Assembly (NCBI GenBank): GCA_045810265.1
Contig: JBJMWF010000410.1
Coordinates: 1-13,902, forward strand
Source of the DNA: Scleromatobacter sp045810265
GTDB lineage: Bacteria; Pseudomonadota; Gammaproteobacteria; Burkholderiales; Burkholderiaceae_C
Length of the DNA stretch: 13,902 bases
Direction of reading: 5' to 3'
The notes under the pieces are model-generated. The model was not told where the DNA came from. It was given only the letters and a program-made list of their open reading frames with translations, and searched no databases. Of this stretch, positions 6,259-13,890 are shown in pieces. Position 1 is the stretch's first letter; every line of letters starts with the position of its first letter. The position numbers and the translations under genes are program-made.

Positions 6259-6525
6259 ATGACCCCCGTCCTGACCGGCCACCGCCCCGCGCGACGGCCT
6301 TCCTTGAGCGACAGCTGGCGCCGCCTGCTGTCGCACCTGTTGCGCAGTGCGAGCGCGGCGCTCGCCCGCCAGGCGCGCGACGTCGCGCGTCCGCTGCACG
6401 CGCGCCAGCGACGCCGCAGCCAGCACGACGTCAGCGTCGAGTTCCACGCCGAGGCCGGCGCACCCGAAGGCGCGCTGTTCGTCGACGGCGAACTGGTCGG
6501 CTATGTCCAGGTGCGCCGGCTCTGA
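6259..6525 (+). CDS. Small basic protein with LFVDGELVGYVQVRRL C-terminus, 88 aa
   Basis: The ATG at 6259 follows an AAAGAA-type ribosome site and lies 40 bp after the preceding small gene. The first 55 residues are Arg-rich and helical (SDSWRRLLSHLLRSASAALARQARDVARPL). The last 30 form a compact beta-like segment (DVSVEFHAEAGAPEGALFVDGELVGYV). A C-terminus of the type LYVDG-x-LVG...RL recurs in small uncharacterised Burkholderiales proteins, from memory. There is no signal peptide. The amphipathic N-terminal helix could lie on a membrane or on nucleic acid. Function is unknown. The pairing with the KPRNPLV protein is the useful clue. Confidence 0.75.
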   Translation: MTPVLTGHRPARRPSLSDSWRRLLSHLLRSASAALARQARDVARPLHARQRRRSQHDVSVEFHAEAGAPEGALFVDGELVGYVQVRRL

Positions 6526-6575
6526 GGCGACCGGGGGCTCAAGTCAGCGCGCGGCCGTCCGATAACACAAGTAAC

Positions 6576-6600
6576 GGCCGCCCCGAAGACTGGGGCGGTC
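6576..6600 (+). repeat. GC-rich hairpin upstream of the HDOD gene
   Basis: A 9-bp stem (6576-6584 with 6592-6600, one G-U pair) has the loop GAAGACT. No T run follows on the plus strand. It sits 22 bp before the HDOD start codon, so it could end the small-protein mRNA weakly or influence HDOD translation. Role not established. Confidence 0.4.
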
Positions 6601-6622
6601 GACTTCGAGCCCCGGATTCCCC

Positions 6623-7468
6623 ATGAGCGCCCTGCCCTCCGACACCACCTCGCGCATCCCCCGCGATGTGAATGGCTGGGTACGCTACTTCCGCCAGCTC
6701 GAGATCCCGGTGCTCGCGAGCACCGCGGCCGCGATCGAGGAGATGCGGTCGATCGAGGACGATGTCGACGCGCGCATCATCGCCGAGGTCATCGGGCGCG
6801 ATCCGCTGATGACGCTCAAGCTGCTGGTCCACGCCTCGACGCAGGGCGCCAATCGCCGGCTGACGGATGCCGAGACGGTGGTCGAGGCGCTGGTGCTGAT
6901 GGGCATCACGCCGTTCTTTCGCACCTTCGGTCCGCAGCCCACGGTGGAAGACCGCCTCGCTGATCACCCGCAGGCCTTGGCCGGGCTGCGCCAGGTGCTG
7001 CTGCGCGCCGACCGCGCCGCGCGCTTCGCCGCCAGCTTTGCGATCCACCGCGCCGACCACGATGCCGTCGTGCTGCATGAGGCTGCGCAACTGCATGACT
7101 TCGCCGAGATGCTGCTGTGGCTGAACGCACCCGATCTCGCGCTCGAGCTGCAGCGTCGCCAGCGGGCCGATGTCACGTTGCGCTCGAGCGCCGTCCAGCG
7201 CGATGTGCTCAACGCCGAGCTGAACGACGTGCAGCACGTGCTGATGAAGCTGTGGCGGTTGCCCGAGATCCTGGTGCGCATCACCGACGACAGCCATGCC
7301 GACAACTCCCAGGTGCGCAACGTGCTGCTGGCGATCCGGCTGGCGCGCCACACCATGAACGGCTGGGACAACGCAGCGCTGCCCGACGACGTGCGCGACA
7401 TCGCCGCGCTGCTTCACCTGGGGATAGAGCCGACGCGGCAACTGCTGCTCGACATCGACATGGACTAG
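6623..7468 (+). CDS. HDOD-domain protein, 281 aa
   Basis: Most of the protein fits the HDOD fold, a relative of the HD superfamily that usually lacks catalytic residues and acts in signalling or regulation. Visible landmarks are the N-terminal helix ending in LEIPVLASTAAAIEEMRSIED (about residues 25-48), the typical IIAEVIGRDPLMTLKLLVHAST segment (about 52-73), and RLTDAETVVEALVLMGI (about 79-95), which is the common 'i-t-ea-v-lG' pattern. The central helix LHEAAQLHDFAEMLLWL (about 151-167) follows. It stands alone, with no GGDEF, EAL or receiver domain fused to it. The ATG at 6623 has only a weak ribosome site. It converges on the hydrolase gene. The partner it regulates cannot be told from the sequence. 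Confidence 0.88.
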   Translation: MSALPSDTTSRIPRDVNGWVRYFRQLEIPVLASTAAAIEEMRSIEDDVDARIIAEVIGRDPLMTLKLLVHASTQGANRRLTDAETVVEALVLMGITPFFRTFGPQPTVEDRLADHPQALAGLRQVLLRADRAARFAASFAIHRADHDAVVLHEAAQLHDFAEMLLWLNAPDLALELQRRQRADVTLRSSAVQRDVLNAELNDVQHVLMKLWRLPEILVRITDDSHADNSQVRNVLLAIRLARHTMNGWDNAALPDDVRDIAALLHLGIEPTRQLLLDIDMD

Positions 7469-7470
7469 AC

Positions 7471-7491
7471 CCGGCAGCCAAAGCCTGCCGG
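7471..7491. repeat. Hairpin between the convergent HDOD and hydrolase genes
   Basis: A 7-bp perfect GC-rich stem (7471-7477 with 7485-7491) has a 7-nt loop and begins 2 bp after the HDOD stop codon. No T run follows on either strand. It is placed where a bidirectional transcript end would be expected, but it is not a canonical terminator. Confidence 0.4.
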
Positions 7492-7534
7492 AGAGCACGC
7501 GCAACCTGCGCGACGCGAGACCCGAGCGCGCCGC

Positions 7535-8449
7535 TCAGTAGTCGATGCGCCGCCGAATCTCGTTCCACACCTCCTCGCGCGCCGTCATCGCGATGTGGCC
7601 CACGCCGCGCAGCTGCCTGGCCTCGCTGCCCGGGTAGACGGCGGTGGGCGGCGGAAAGACGATCTGGTCGCACTCGCTCCACCAACTGGTGATGAGATCC
7701 GGCAGCGTCGCCGGCTCCTTGGCCGCAAGCGTCGTCATCCAGGGGCTGTCGACACCCATCTGGCGCCCGTTCACCGTGCTCGCGATGCGCGCCAGCCACG
7801 TGCCGCGGTGCGGGGTGCCGATGGTGATCAGGCGCGCGGCCTCGTCGGTGCCGTCGCTGCGCTTGTGCGCTGCGCGCGAGCGCAGCCAGGCGCGCGCCAC
7901 CAGTCCGCCCATGCTGTGGGCGACGATCACGGGGGCCAGCCCGGTGGCCGCCTCGACCCGGCGCACGGCGCGCTCGATCTGCGGCACGTAGTCGTCCAGG
8001 CTGGTGAACAGCGGCTCCAGGCTCACCGCGACGAACGCACGATCGAGCTTGAGCAGCCGCTTCATCCAGGGATTCCACAGGCCACGGTTGCAGATGTAGC
8101 CATGGATGAAGACGACGCCGCGCAGGCCGCGCGAGGTCTTGGGCAAGTGATCCTCGATGGCGTTGGAGCGCCACGGCATGCGCCAGGCGAAGATGACCGT
8201 CGACTCGCGCCATTCGCCAAGCACGGCGCGCACCATGTCGAACCAGCGTGCCGCGGGGGCGCCGTGGCGGGCGGCGACGCTGCGCGCCAGCAGCATCTCC
8301 ACCACCAACATCGTCGGATGGCCCAGCACCAGCAAATAGAGCGCGATCCAGCAGGCCGGCGTCCAGCCGGTCGCGCGTGCGGCGGCCAGCAGGCCGGCGA
8401 GCAGGGCGAACCAGGCGACGAAAAGCAGTCGGGCGACGCGGGCAAGCAT
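7535..8449 (-). CDS. Membrane-anchored alpha/beta hydrolase (lipase/esterase-like), 304 aa
   Basis: The N-terminal 50 residues hold two hydrophobic segments (about 5-24 and 32-52) with no obvious cleavage site, so the enzyme is likely anchored in the inner membrane. The hydrolase domain shows the oxyanion-hole strand GVVFIHGYICNRG (about 111-123) and the nucleophile elbow AHSMGG with Ser179. It then shows TIGTPHRGTW (209-218), a likely acid Asp261 (ECDQIVFP) and His285 (GVGHIAM), so the triad looks complete. The TPHRGT motif is typical of bacterial triacylglycerol-lipase-like and PGAP1-like enzymes that act on esters or lipids. The start at 8449 was chosen because it opens the hydrophobic segment; in-frame sequence upstream is unremarkable. 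Substrate unknown. The neighbouring fadD-type gene makes lipid substrates plausible. Confidence 0.9.
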   Translation of the reverse strand: MLARVARLLFVAWFALLAGLLAAARATGWTPACWIALYLLVLGHPTMLVVEMLLARSVAARHGAPAARWFDMVRAVLGEWRESTVIFAWRMPWRSNAIEDHLPKTSRGLRGVVFIHGYICNRGLWNPWMKRLLKLDRAFVAVSLEPLFTSLDDYVPQIERAVRRVEAATGLAPVIVAHSMGGLVARAWLRSRAAHKRSDGTDEAARLITIGTPHRGTWLARIASTVNGRQMGVDSPWMTTLAAKEPATLPDLITSWWSECDQIVFPPPTAVYPGSEARQLRGVGHIAMTAREEVWNEIRRRIDY

Positions 8450-8544
8450 CCAGCGAGTATCACGCAGTGCCGCCGGCCCTGCCCCTGAAAGACGCTGGCC
8501 TGCCGGCAAGTGGACGCGTCGTGGCGGCTGATACGCTTGCGCCG

Positions 8545-9276
8545 ATGAGCGACATCGCCAGCCGCATCCTGCAGTCCCTGGCCGGCGTGGAAGCCGAGCG
8601 CCGTCGGCGCGCCGCCACGCCGGGCCTGGCGCAGGCTGTCCAAGCCCTCAAGGCCTATCAGCAACAGCGTTTTGCCCGCGCGCACGCCGGCCTGCTCGCG
8701 CATCCGCGCTACGGGCGCGCGGCGAACTTCTTCCTCAACGAGCTGTACGGCCCGCAGGATTTCACGCAGCGCGACGCGCAGTTCAGTCGCATCGTGCCGG
8801 CGCTGGTGCGGCTGTTCCCGGCGGACACCGTCGCGACGGTCGAGTCGCTGGCCGAGGTGCATGCGCTGTCCGAGCGACTCGACACGGCCATGGGGATCCA
8901 CCTGGAGGGCGGGGCGCCGAGCCGCGTGAGCTACGTCCGGGCATGGCAAGCCGCGGGCGAGCCCGGCGCGCGGGCGCGCCAGATCGAGCTGGTGATGAGC
9001 GTGGGCGAGGCCCTCGATCGCCACACGCGCAGCCTGACGCTGCGAGTCAGCCTGAAGGCGATGCGCGGGCCGGCGCGCGCGGCGGGCATGGGCTCGCTGC
9101 AGGCCTTTCTCGAATCCGGCTTCGAGGCGTTCGGCGCGATGGGCGGTGCCAGGGAATTCCTGGCGACGATCCACGCGCGCGAGACGGCGCTGGCACAGCG
9201 CCTGTTCGACCCGCGGGCTGTCGCGGCCGCGACAGGTCCGCTGGCCGATGACGATGTCCTGAGCCAATTGCCCTAG
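8545..9276 (+). CDS. Uncharacterised protein, 243 aa (FFLNELYGPQDF motif)
   Basis: A soluble, mainly helical protein without signal peptide or membrane segment. The segment FFLNELYGPQDFTQRD (about residues 62-77) is distinctive and recalls a group of proteobacterial hypothetical proteins, from memory. The rest is Arg/Ala-rich helix, with no catalytic motif that I can identify. The ATG at 8545 has no Shine-Dalgarno sequence, though a weak GATACG element lies 8 nt upstream, so the start is not certain. The gene is divergent from the hydrolase gene (95-bp gap) and 59 bp upstream of the acyl-CoA ligase gene on the same strand. It could be first in that unit. Function unknown. Confidence 0.82.
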   Translation: MSDIASRILQSLAGVEAERRRRAATPGLAQAVQALKAYQQQRFARAHAGLLAHPRYGRAANFFLNELYGPQDFTQRDAQFSRIVPALVRLFPADTVATVESLAEVHALSERLDTAMGIHLEGGAPSRVSYVRAWQAAGEPGARARQIELVMSVGEALDRHTRSLTLRVSLKAMRGPARAAGMGSLQAFLESGFEAFGAMGGAREFLATIHARETALAQRLFDPRAVAAATGPLADDDVLSQLP

Positions 9277-9335
9277 CTCGCATAGCCGAATTTCCCGAGC
9301 TGGCAGGTGGTCCTGGTGCATCACAATGTTCGACC

Positions 9336-11063
9336 ATGATCGATACCCTCGCCAGTTCTGCTCCCGCCGGCTCGACGCCGCGTCCCTGGCTTGCGCACTA
9401 CCCGCCGGGCGTGCCGGCCATGGTGTCCGTGGACTCCTACTCGTCGGTTGTCGACCTGTTGCAGGAGTCGTGGACCCGGCACGCGCAGCGCGACGCCGCC
9501 GCCTGCATGGGCGTGCGCTTTCGCTACGGCCAGATCGACGAGCGCTCCAAGGCACTCGGCGCCTGGCTGCAGTCCAAGGGGGTGCAGCGAGGCGACCGCG
9601 TCGCGCTGATGATGCCCAACGTGCCGCAGTATCTGGTCGCGATCGGCGCGGTGCTGCGCGTGGGCGGCGTGGTGGTCAATGTCAATCCGCTGTACACGGC
9701 GCGCGAGTTGCAGCATCAGCTGGCCGATTCGGGTGCCACGGTCATCATCGTGCTCGAGAATTTCGCGCACACGCTCGAGAGCGTGATCGACCGGACGGAC
9801 ATCCGCCACGTGGTGCTGGCGTCGATGGGCGACATGCTGGGCTTCGCCAAGGGCCAGGTCGTCAATTTCGTGCTGCGTCACGTCAAGAAGATGGTTCCGG
9901 AGTTCCGGCTACCACTCGACAAGGATCGCAGCGTGACGCGCTTCAACATGGCTGTCGCCCAGGGTACGCGCGGCGTGCTCGCGCCGGTCGTGCTGGGCGG
10001 CGACGACATCGCCTTCCTGCAGTACACGGGCGGCACGACGGGGGTATCCAAGGGCGCGACGCTACTGCATCGCAACGTCGTCGCCAACATCCTGCAGAGC
10101 GAGGCCTGGTTCAAGCCGATGTTCGAGCAACTGGGCGACAAGCCGCTGTCCATCGTCTGCGCGCTGCCGCTGTATCACATCTATGCGCTGACCATCTGCT
10201 ACATGTTCGGCGCGCGCCTGGGCGCGATGAACATCCTGGTGCCCAATCCGCGTGACATCCCGGGCTTCATCAGGACGCTGAAGTCCTATCGGGTCAACAT
10301 GTTCCCGGCGGTCAACACCTTGTTCAACGCGCTGGCCAATGATCCCGAGTTCGCCAAGCTGGACTTCTCCGACCTGGTGATCTCGAACGGCGGCGGCATG
10401 GCCGTGCAGCAGGCGACGGCCGAGCGGTGGCTCAAGATCACCGGCTGTCCCGTGGTCGAAGGCTACGGGCTGTCCGAGACCTCGCCGGTGGCGACGAGCA
10501 ATCGTCTGGACAAGCGCGAGTTCACCGGCACCATCGGCATGCCGATCCCGTCGACCGACATCGCCATCCGTGGCGACGACGGCGCTGACCTGCCGTTCGG
10601 CAGCGCCGGGGAGATCTGCATCCGCGGGCCGCAGGTGATGGCCGGCTACTGGAAGCGGCCGGACGAGACGGCCAAGGTGATGACCGCCGACGGCTTCTTC
10701 TGCTCGGGCGACATCGGCATCATGGACGAACAGGGTCATGTGCGCATCGTCGACCGGAAGAAGGACATGATCCTGGTGTCGGGGTTCAACGTGTATCCGA
10801 ATGAAATCGAACAGGTCGTGAACCTGCATCCGGGCGTGCTCGAATGCGCTGCGATCGGCGTGCCCGACGAACGATCGGGCGAAGCCGTGAAGTTGTTCGT
10901 CATTCGCCGCGATCCGGCGCTTGCCGAAGAGGATATTGCGGCGTATTGCCGCGAGAATTTCACGGCGTACAAGCGTCCGAAGACGATTGAGTTCCGTGAC
11001 GAGCTGCCGAAGTCGAATGTCGGCAAGATCCTGCGACGCGAGTTGCGCTCACCAGCCTCCTGA
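9336..11063 (+). CDS. fadD: Long-chain fatty acid-CoA ligase (FadD-type), 575 aa
   Basis: It activates fatty acids with ATP and CoA through an acyl-adenylate, feeding beta-oxidation and lipid synthesis; it works at the cytoplasmic side of the inner membrane. All core motifs of the adenylate-forming superfamily are visible: the phosphate-binding loop YTGGTTGVSKG (230-240), GYGLSETSP (376-384), the hinge region VDRKKDMILVSGFNVYPNEIE (472-492), and the catalytic Lys564 in NVGKILRREL. The length is normal for FadD. The first 30 residues match the start of Burkholderiales FadD proteins. The ATG at 9336 lacks a Shine-Dalgarno sequence; a CACAAT element at 9322-9327 is a possible -10. It lies 17 bp upstream of the MBL-fold gene and is probably co-transcribed with it. 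Substrate chain length cannot be read from the sequence. Confidence 0.95.
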   Translation: MIDTLASSAPAGSTPRPWLAHYPPGVPAMVSVDSYSSVVDLLQESWTRHAQRDAAACMGVRFRYGQIDERSKALGAWLQSKGVQRGDRVALMMPNVPQYLVAIGAVLRVGGVVVNVNPLYTARELQHQLADSGATVIIVLENFAHTLESVIDRTDIRHVVLASMGDMLGFAKGQVVNFVLRHVKKMVPEFRLPLDKDRSVTRFNMAVAQGTRGVLAPVVLGGDDIAFLQYTGGTTGVSKGATLLHRNVVANILQSEAWFKPMFEQLGDKPLSIVCALPLYHIYALTICYMFGARLGAMNILVPNPRDIPGFIRTLKSYRVNMFPAVNTLFNALANDPEFAKLDFSDLVISNGGGMAVQQATAERWLKITGCPVVEGYGLSETSPVATSNRLDKREFTGTIGMPIPSTDIAIRGDDGADLPFGSAGEICIRGPQVMAGYWKRPDETAKVMTADGFFCSGDIGIMDEQGHVRIVDRKKDMILVSGFNVYPNEIEQVVNLHPGVLECAAIGVPDERSGEAVKLFVIRRDPALAEEDIAAYCRENFTAYKRPKTIEFRDELPKSNVGKILRRELRSPAS

Positions 11064-11080
11064 AGGGTTCCGTCTGCACC

Positions 11081-12094
11081 GTGCCTGTCATCGCGCCTCC
11101 AGCTTCAGCCTCTGCCGCGATGCCTGGACGCGAGTCCGGTGAGTCGGGTGAGATCGCGTCCGCCTTGCAGCGGGAGCTGGGCCTGAGGGTGCTCGAGCGC
11201 GGCTGGCTCTCGGCCAACCAGGCTGTCTTTCGCGCGGCCGGGGCAACTCCCGCGACCGTGGTCGACACCGGCTTCAGCGGCCACGCGGACCAGACGCTGG
11301 CGCTGATCGACCATGCGCTCGCCAGCGAGCGGCTTGGCCGCATCGTCAACACCCACCTCCATTCGGACCACTGCGGCGGCAACGATGCATTGCAGCGGCG
11401 CGGTGGCGTCGAGACCTGGATTCCGTCGCCGAGCTTGGCCCTGGTCGCACGCTGGGACGAGGAGGCGCTGAGCTACCGCCTGACCGACCAGCCGTGCCCG
11501 CGCTTCGCCGCCGACCGGCCGCTGGTGCCGGGCGAGAGCATCGCGCTGGGCGAGGCGCGTTGGCAGATCCACGCCGCGCCCGGCCACGACATGGACGCGG
11601 TGATGTTGTTCGAGCCGCAGACGCGCACGCTGATCGCAGGCGACGCACTGTGGGAGGAGCGGCTGGCGATCATCTTCCCGGAACTGGTCGGCGAAGACGG
11701 CTTTGGCCCGACGCGCGCGACGCTGTCGCTGATCGAGCGCCTGCAGCCCCGGGCGGTGCTGCCTGGCCACGGACGACCTTTCGGCGACGTCGCCCAGGCC
11801 CTGGCCGCGAGCCGCGAACGCATCAGCGCCTTCGAACTTCATCCCGAGCGTCATGCGCAGCACGCGGCCCGCGCGCTGCTGATGTTCCACTTGCTCGAGG
11901 TTCGGCAAGGCCGCTTCGACGAGCTGGTGGCCTGGATGTGCGAGACGCCGATCTATCGAATCGTCGCGCAGCGAGCGGGTCTGGATGACGCGGCTGCCGC
12001 GCGCTGGGCCGCCAGCCATCTACGCAGGCTGGTCGACGACGGTGTGCTGCTCGAGCACGATGACCAGGTGGCCGTGCGGCCGCAGGCGCAATAG
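11081..12094 (+). CDS. MBL-fold metallo-hydrolase, 337 aa
   Basis: The metallo-beta-lactamase fold is shown by the zinc-binding motif THLHSDHCGG (His92, His94, Asp96, His97), then His169 in AAPGHD, Asp188 in IAGDALW and His230 in LPGHG, giving a full set for two metal ions. The C-terminal 90 residues look like a winged-helix-type helical tail (LVAWMCETPIYRIV...HLRRLVDDGVLLEH), seen in MBL hydrolases of the beta-lactamase-like LACTB2/glyoxalase-II-like group. The start is uncertain: GTG at 11081 with a distant AAGGG, or ATG at 11120. The zinc core is unaffected by either. It follows fadD by 17 bp and precedes the next gene by 10 bp. The substrate is unknown; thioesters or other esters are possible given the fadD neighbour. 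Confidence 0.92.
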   Translation: MPVIAPPASASAAMPGRESGESGEIASALQRELGLRVLERGWLSANQAVFRAAGATPATVVDTGFSGHADQTLALIDHALASERLGRIVNTHLHSDHCGGNDALQRRGGVETWIPSPSLALVARWDEEALSYRLTDQPCPRFAADRPLVPGESIALGEARWQIHAAPGHDMDAVMLFEPQTRTLIAGDALWEERLAIIFPELVGEDGFGPTRATLSLIERLQPRAVLPGHGRPFGDVAQALAASRERISAFELHPERHAQHAARALLMFHLLEVRQGRFDELVAWMCETPIYRIVAQRAGLDDAAAARWAASHLRRLVDDGVLLEHDDQVAVRPQAQ

Positions 12095-12104
12095 CGTGCG
12101 CGTC

Positions 12105-13430
12105 ATGGCCAGTCCCGACGACACGACGGTCCCAGGCGAGGACTTCATCGACACCTTGGCGCCGGCACCGCCGATCGCACCGCAGCTCGATGCGCGCATC
12201 CAGTCCGACGCGCCCGACCGGTTGGTGTTCTTCTTCAGCGGCTTCGATCCCAAGAGCGCGACGTTCTACCACCGGTTGTTTCGCACCGGCATCGCCCAGC
12301 GCAATGCGGCGCACGACGAGACCCTGGCGCTCGGCAAGCGGCACCGCATCGGCCGCTGGGCGTCGGTGTGGACGTCGCTCTGGCGCGGCGCGTCATCGGC
12401 GCTCGGTGGCCGGCCGGTCACCATGCGCACGCGGGTGCACTTCATGCGCTGGGACGACATCGTGCGGCGTCACTGGCGGCGTACGCCGCTCAAAATGGCG
12501 CAGGACTACTGGAACATCTATGCCGGGGGCCTGGCTGCCGGCGTGCTGCGGCGCATCTGGCGCGCGGCGCCAGCGGCCTTCTGGCTGGCGATGTTTCCGC
12601 TGATCGTGTGCGTGTTGTCGCTCGCGACCGGCCTCCTGGTCATCGGTGCGCTGGCGGCGCTCACCGGGGCCGTCTCGACCGTTGCCGCGACCGTATTGGG
12701 ATTGGGTTTGGGCGCGCTGGCCTGGCGTCTCATTGCCCGGCGGGTCGACTGCGAATGGCTGCTGCGTCTCTATGCGTTCATGCGGCAGCAGGCCCTCGGC
12801 CAGATACCGGCGCTCGACGCGCGCCTGGACGAGATGGCGGCCCGCCTGGTCGAGGCCGTGGAGGCGCGGATGCGCCAGCCGGGCGCGCCCGCCCTCAAGG
12901 AGGTGATGGTCGTCGGCTACAGCTCGGGCACCATCATGGCTGCATCGGTACTGGCGCGTGCGATGCCGAAGTTGACGGAGGTCCTCGGCAGCCGGCGCGC
13001 CAACAAGGCCACGACGCTGGCCATGGTGACGCTCGGGCAGTGCCTGCCGATCGCCGTGGAGTGGCCGGGCGCGCAGCGCCTGCGAAGCGAACTCGACCTT
13101 CTCGCCGAAAGCCCGCTGCTGACCTGGCACGACTATTCGGCAGCCTCGGACAGCGCCGCATTCTCCAAATCGCCGCCCTGGCCTGAGCCGGCGCTGCTGA
13201 AAGGCCGGCAGGCATCGCCACCGTTCAAGTCGACGTCGGGTGCAATGCAGTTCGCCGCCATGCGGCGCGATCGCCGCGACCTGCACCTGCAGTACCTGCG
13301 ATCGCCGCGCAGCCGCGGCGATGCGGACTCCTACGACTTCTTCATGCTGGCGTGCGGGGCACAGACCTTGGCCGAACGACATGCGCAGGAGAAGCTGCCA
13401 ACGGATCTTCGTGCGAGGACGGCCGTCTGA
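12105..13430 (+). CDS. Membrane-spanning alpha/beta-hydrolase-like protein, 441 aa
   Basis: An N-terminal strand DRLVFFFSGFDP (38-49) resembles the oxyanion-hole strand of hydrolases. A hydrophobic block at about 157-207 (two membrane segments) follows, and then the elbow VVGYSSGT (269-276) with Ser273 in a G-x-S-x-G context. So the membrane hairpin is inserted inside the hydrolase domain. A catalytic Asp and His cannot be assigned with confidence; His131-type residues come in the pre-elbow half, and HDYSAASDS near 343-351 (after WLTWHDY-type sequence) is a candidate. I recall this as a family of uncharacterised proteobacterial proteins. The ATG at 12105 lies 10 bp after the MBL gene with no ribosome site, so translational coupling is likely. 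It ends before a rho-independent terminator. Activity is unproven. Confidence 0.83.
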   Translation: MASPDDTTVPGEDFIDTLAPAPPIAPQLDARIQSDAPDRLVFFFSGFDPKSATFYHRLFRTGIAQRNAAHDETLALGKRHRIGRWASVWTSLWRGASSALGGRPVTMRTRVHFMRWDDIVRRHWRRTPLKMAQDYWNIYAGGLAAGVLRRIWRAAPAAFWLAMFPLIVCVLSLATGLLVIGALAALTGAVSTVAATVLGLGLGALAWRLIARRVDCEWLLRLYAFMRQQALGQIPALDARLDEMAARLVEAVEARMRQPGAPALKEVMVVGYSSGTIMAASVLARAMPKLTEVLGSRRANKATTLAMVTLGQCLPIAVEWPGAQRLRSELDLLAESPLLTWHDYSAASDSAAFSKSPPWPEPALLKGRQASPPFKSTSGAMQFAAMRRDRRDLHLQYLRSPRSRGDADSYDFFMLACGAQTLAERHAQEKLPTDLRARTAV

Positions 13431-13485
13431 TCGACCACGGCAACGATGCCGAATCCTCGGCCCAGCGCGGCTCACGACCAACGAA

Positions 13486-13509
13486 CGCCCGGCAAGCCGG
13501 GCGTTTTTT
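13486..13509 (+). terminator. Rho-independent terminator of the fadD-MBL-hydrolase unit
   Basis: An 8-bp perfect stem CGCCCGGC/GCCGGGCG (13486-13493 with 13496-13503) has a 2-nt loop and is followed by TTTTTT (13504-13509). It lies 55 bp beyond the stop codon at 13430 and shields the plus-strand genes from the oncoming rRNA operon. Confidence 0.92.
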
Positions 13510-13514
13510 GTTGG

Positions 13515-13550
13515 CGTAGCGGAACTGCGTCGTGCCATCCAGCCGCTACG
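13515..13550. repeat. 8-bp inverted repeat between the two terminators
   Basis: CGTAGCGG (13515-13522) and CCGCTACG (13543-13550) are perfect inverse complements 20 bp apart. I see no gene in 13510-13603; this repeat is the only structure noticed there, and its role is unknown. Confidence 0.35.
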
Positions 13551-13603
13551 TCCGGGCGGGTGCCGGGCAGATGGGTCTCTCGGCGATGGCCTTTCGCTCT
13601 TCC

Positions 13604-13639
13604 AAAAGCAAAACGCCCGAGCTATTGCTAGCTCGGGCG
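13604..13639 (-). terminator. Rho-independent terminator of the rRNA operon
   Basis: An 11-bp perfect stem (13614-13624 with 13629-13639, loop of 4) is followed on the minus strand by TTTTGCTTTT. It lies about 15 bp downstream of the 5S gene in the direction of transcription and is a typical rRNA operon terminator. Confidence 0.92.
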
Positions 13640-13654
13640 GTTTACTGGATATTA

Positions 13655-13768
13655 GCCTGACAATGTCCTACTTTCACACGGGAACCCGCACTATCATCGG
13701 CGCAGAGGCGTTTCACTTTCCTGTTCGGGATGGGAAGGAGTGGGACCACCTCGCTATGGTCATCAGGC
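13655..13768 (-). rRNA. rrf: 5S ribosomal RNA
   Basis: The minus strand reads GCCTGATGACCATAGCGAGG at the 5' end and closes with its complement GTCAGGC at the 3' end, forming helix I. The conserved CCCATCCCGAACAGGAAAGTGAAACG-type core is present, as is GATGATAGTGCGGGTT. The length of about 114 nt is normal. The sequence type matches Burkholderiales 5S as I remember it. It is the last gene of an rRNA operon transcribed leftward. Ends may be off by one or two bases. Confidence 0.97.
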
Positions 13769-13890
13769 TTAACTGGATGCTGTCGCGTTCACACGAACGT
13801 GACAGCCAAATCATGGAATTCGAATCGGTATTATGACTGCTTCAACAGAAGGGCAAACCACGACTCTTTGACTTGGAGTCAAAGTTATAG
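13769..13890 (-). other. 23S-5S internal transcribed spacer with processing stems
   Basis: This 122-nt spacer carries no tRNA. It contains an 11-bp stem with one G-U pair (13780-13790 with 13795-13805, loop ACAC) and an 8-bp perfect stem (13866-13873 with 13877-13884) next to the 23S end. Both are likely RNase processing or spacer structures of the precursor RNA. Confidence 0.75.

Noticed and set aside
9326..10255. Frames overlapping fadD on both strands
   Set aside because: The FadD frame contains every expected motif across 575 residues; the alternatives are shadows.
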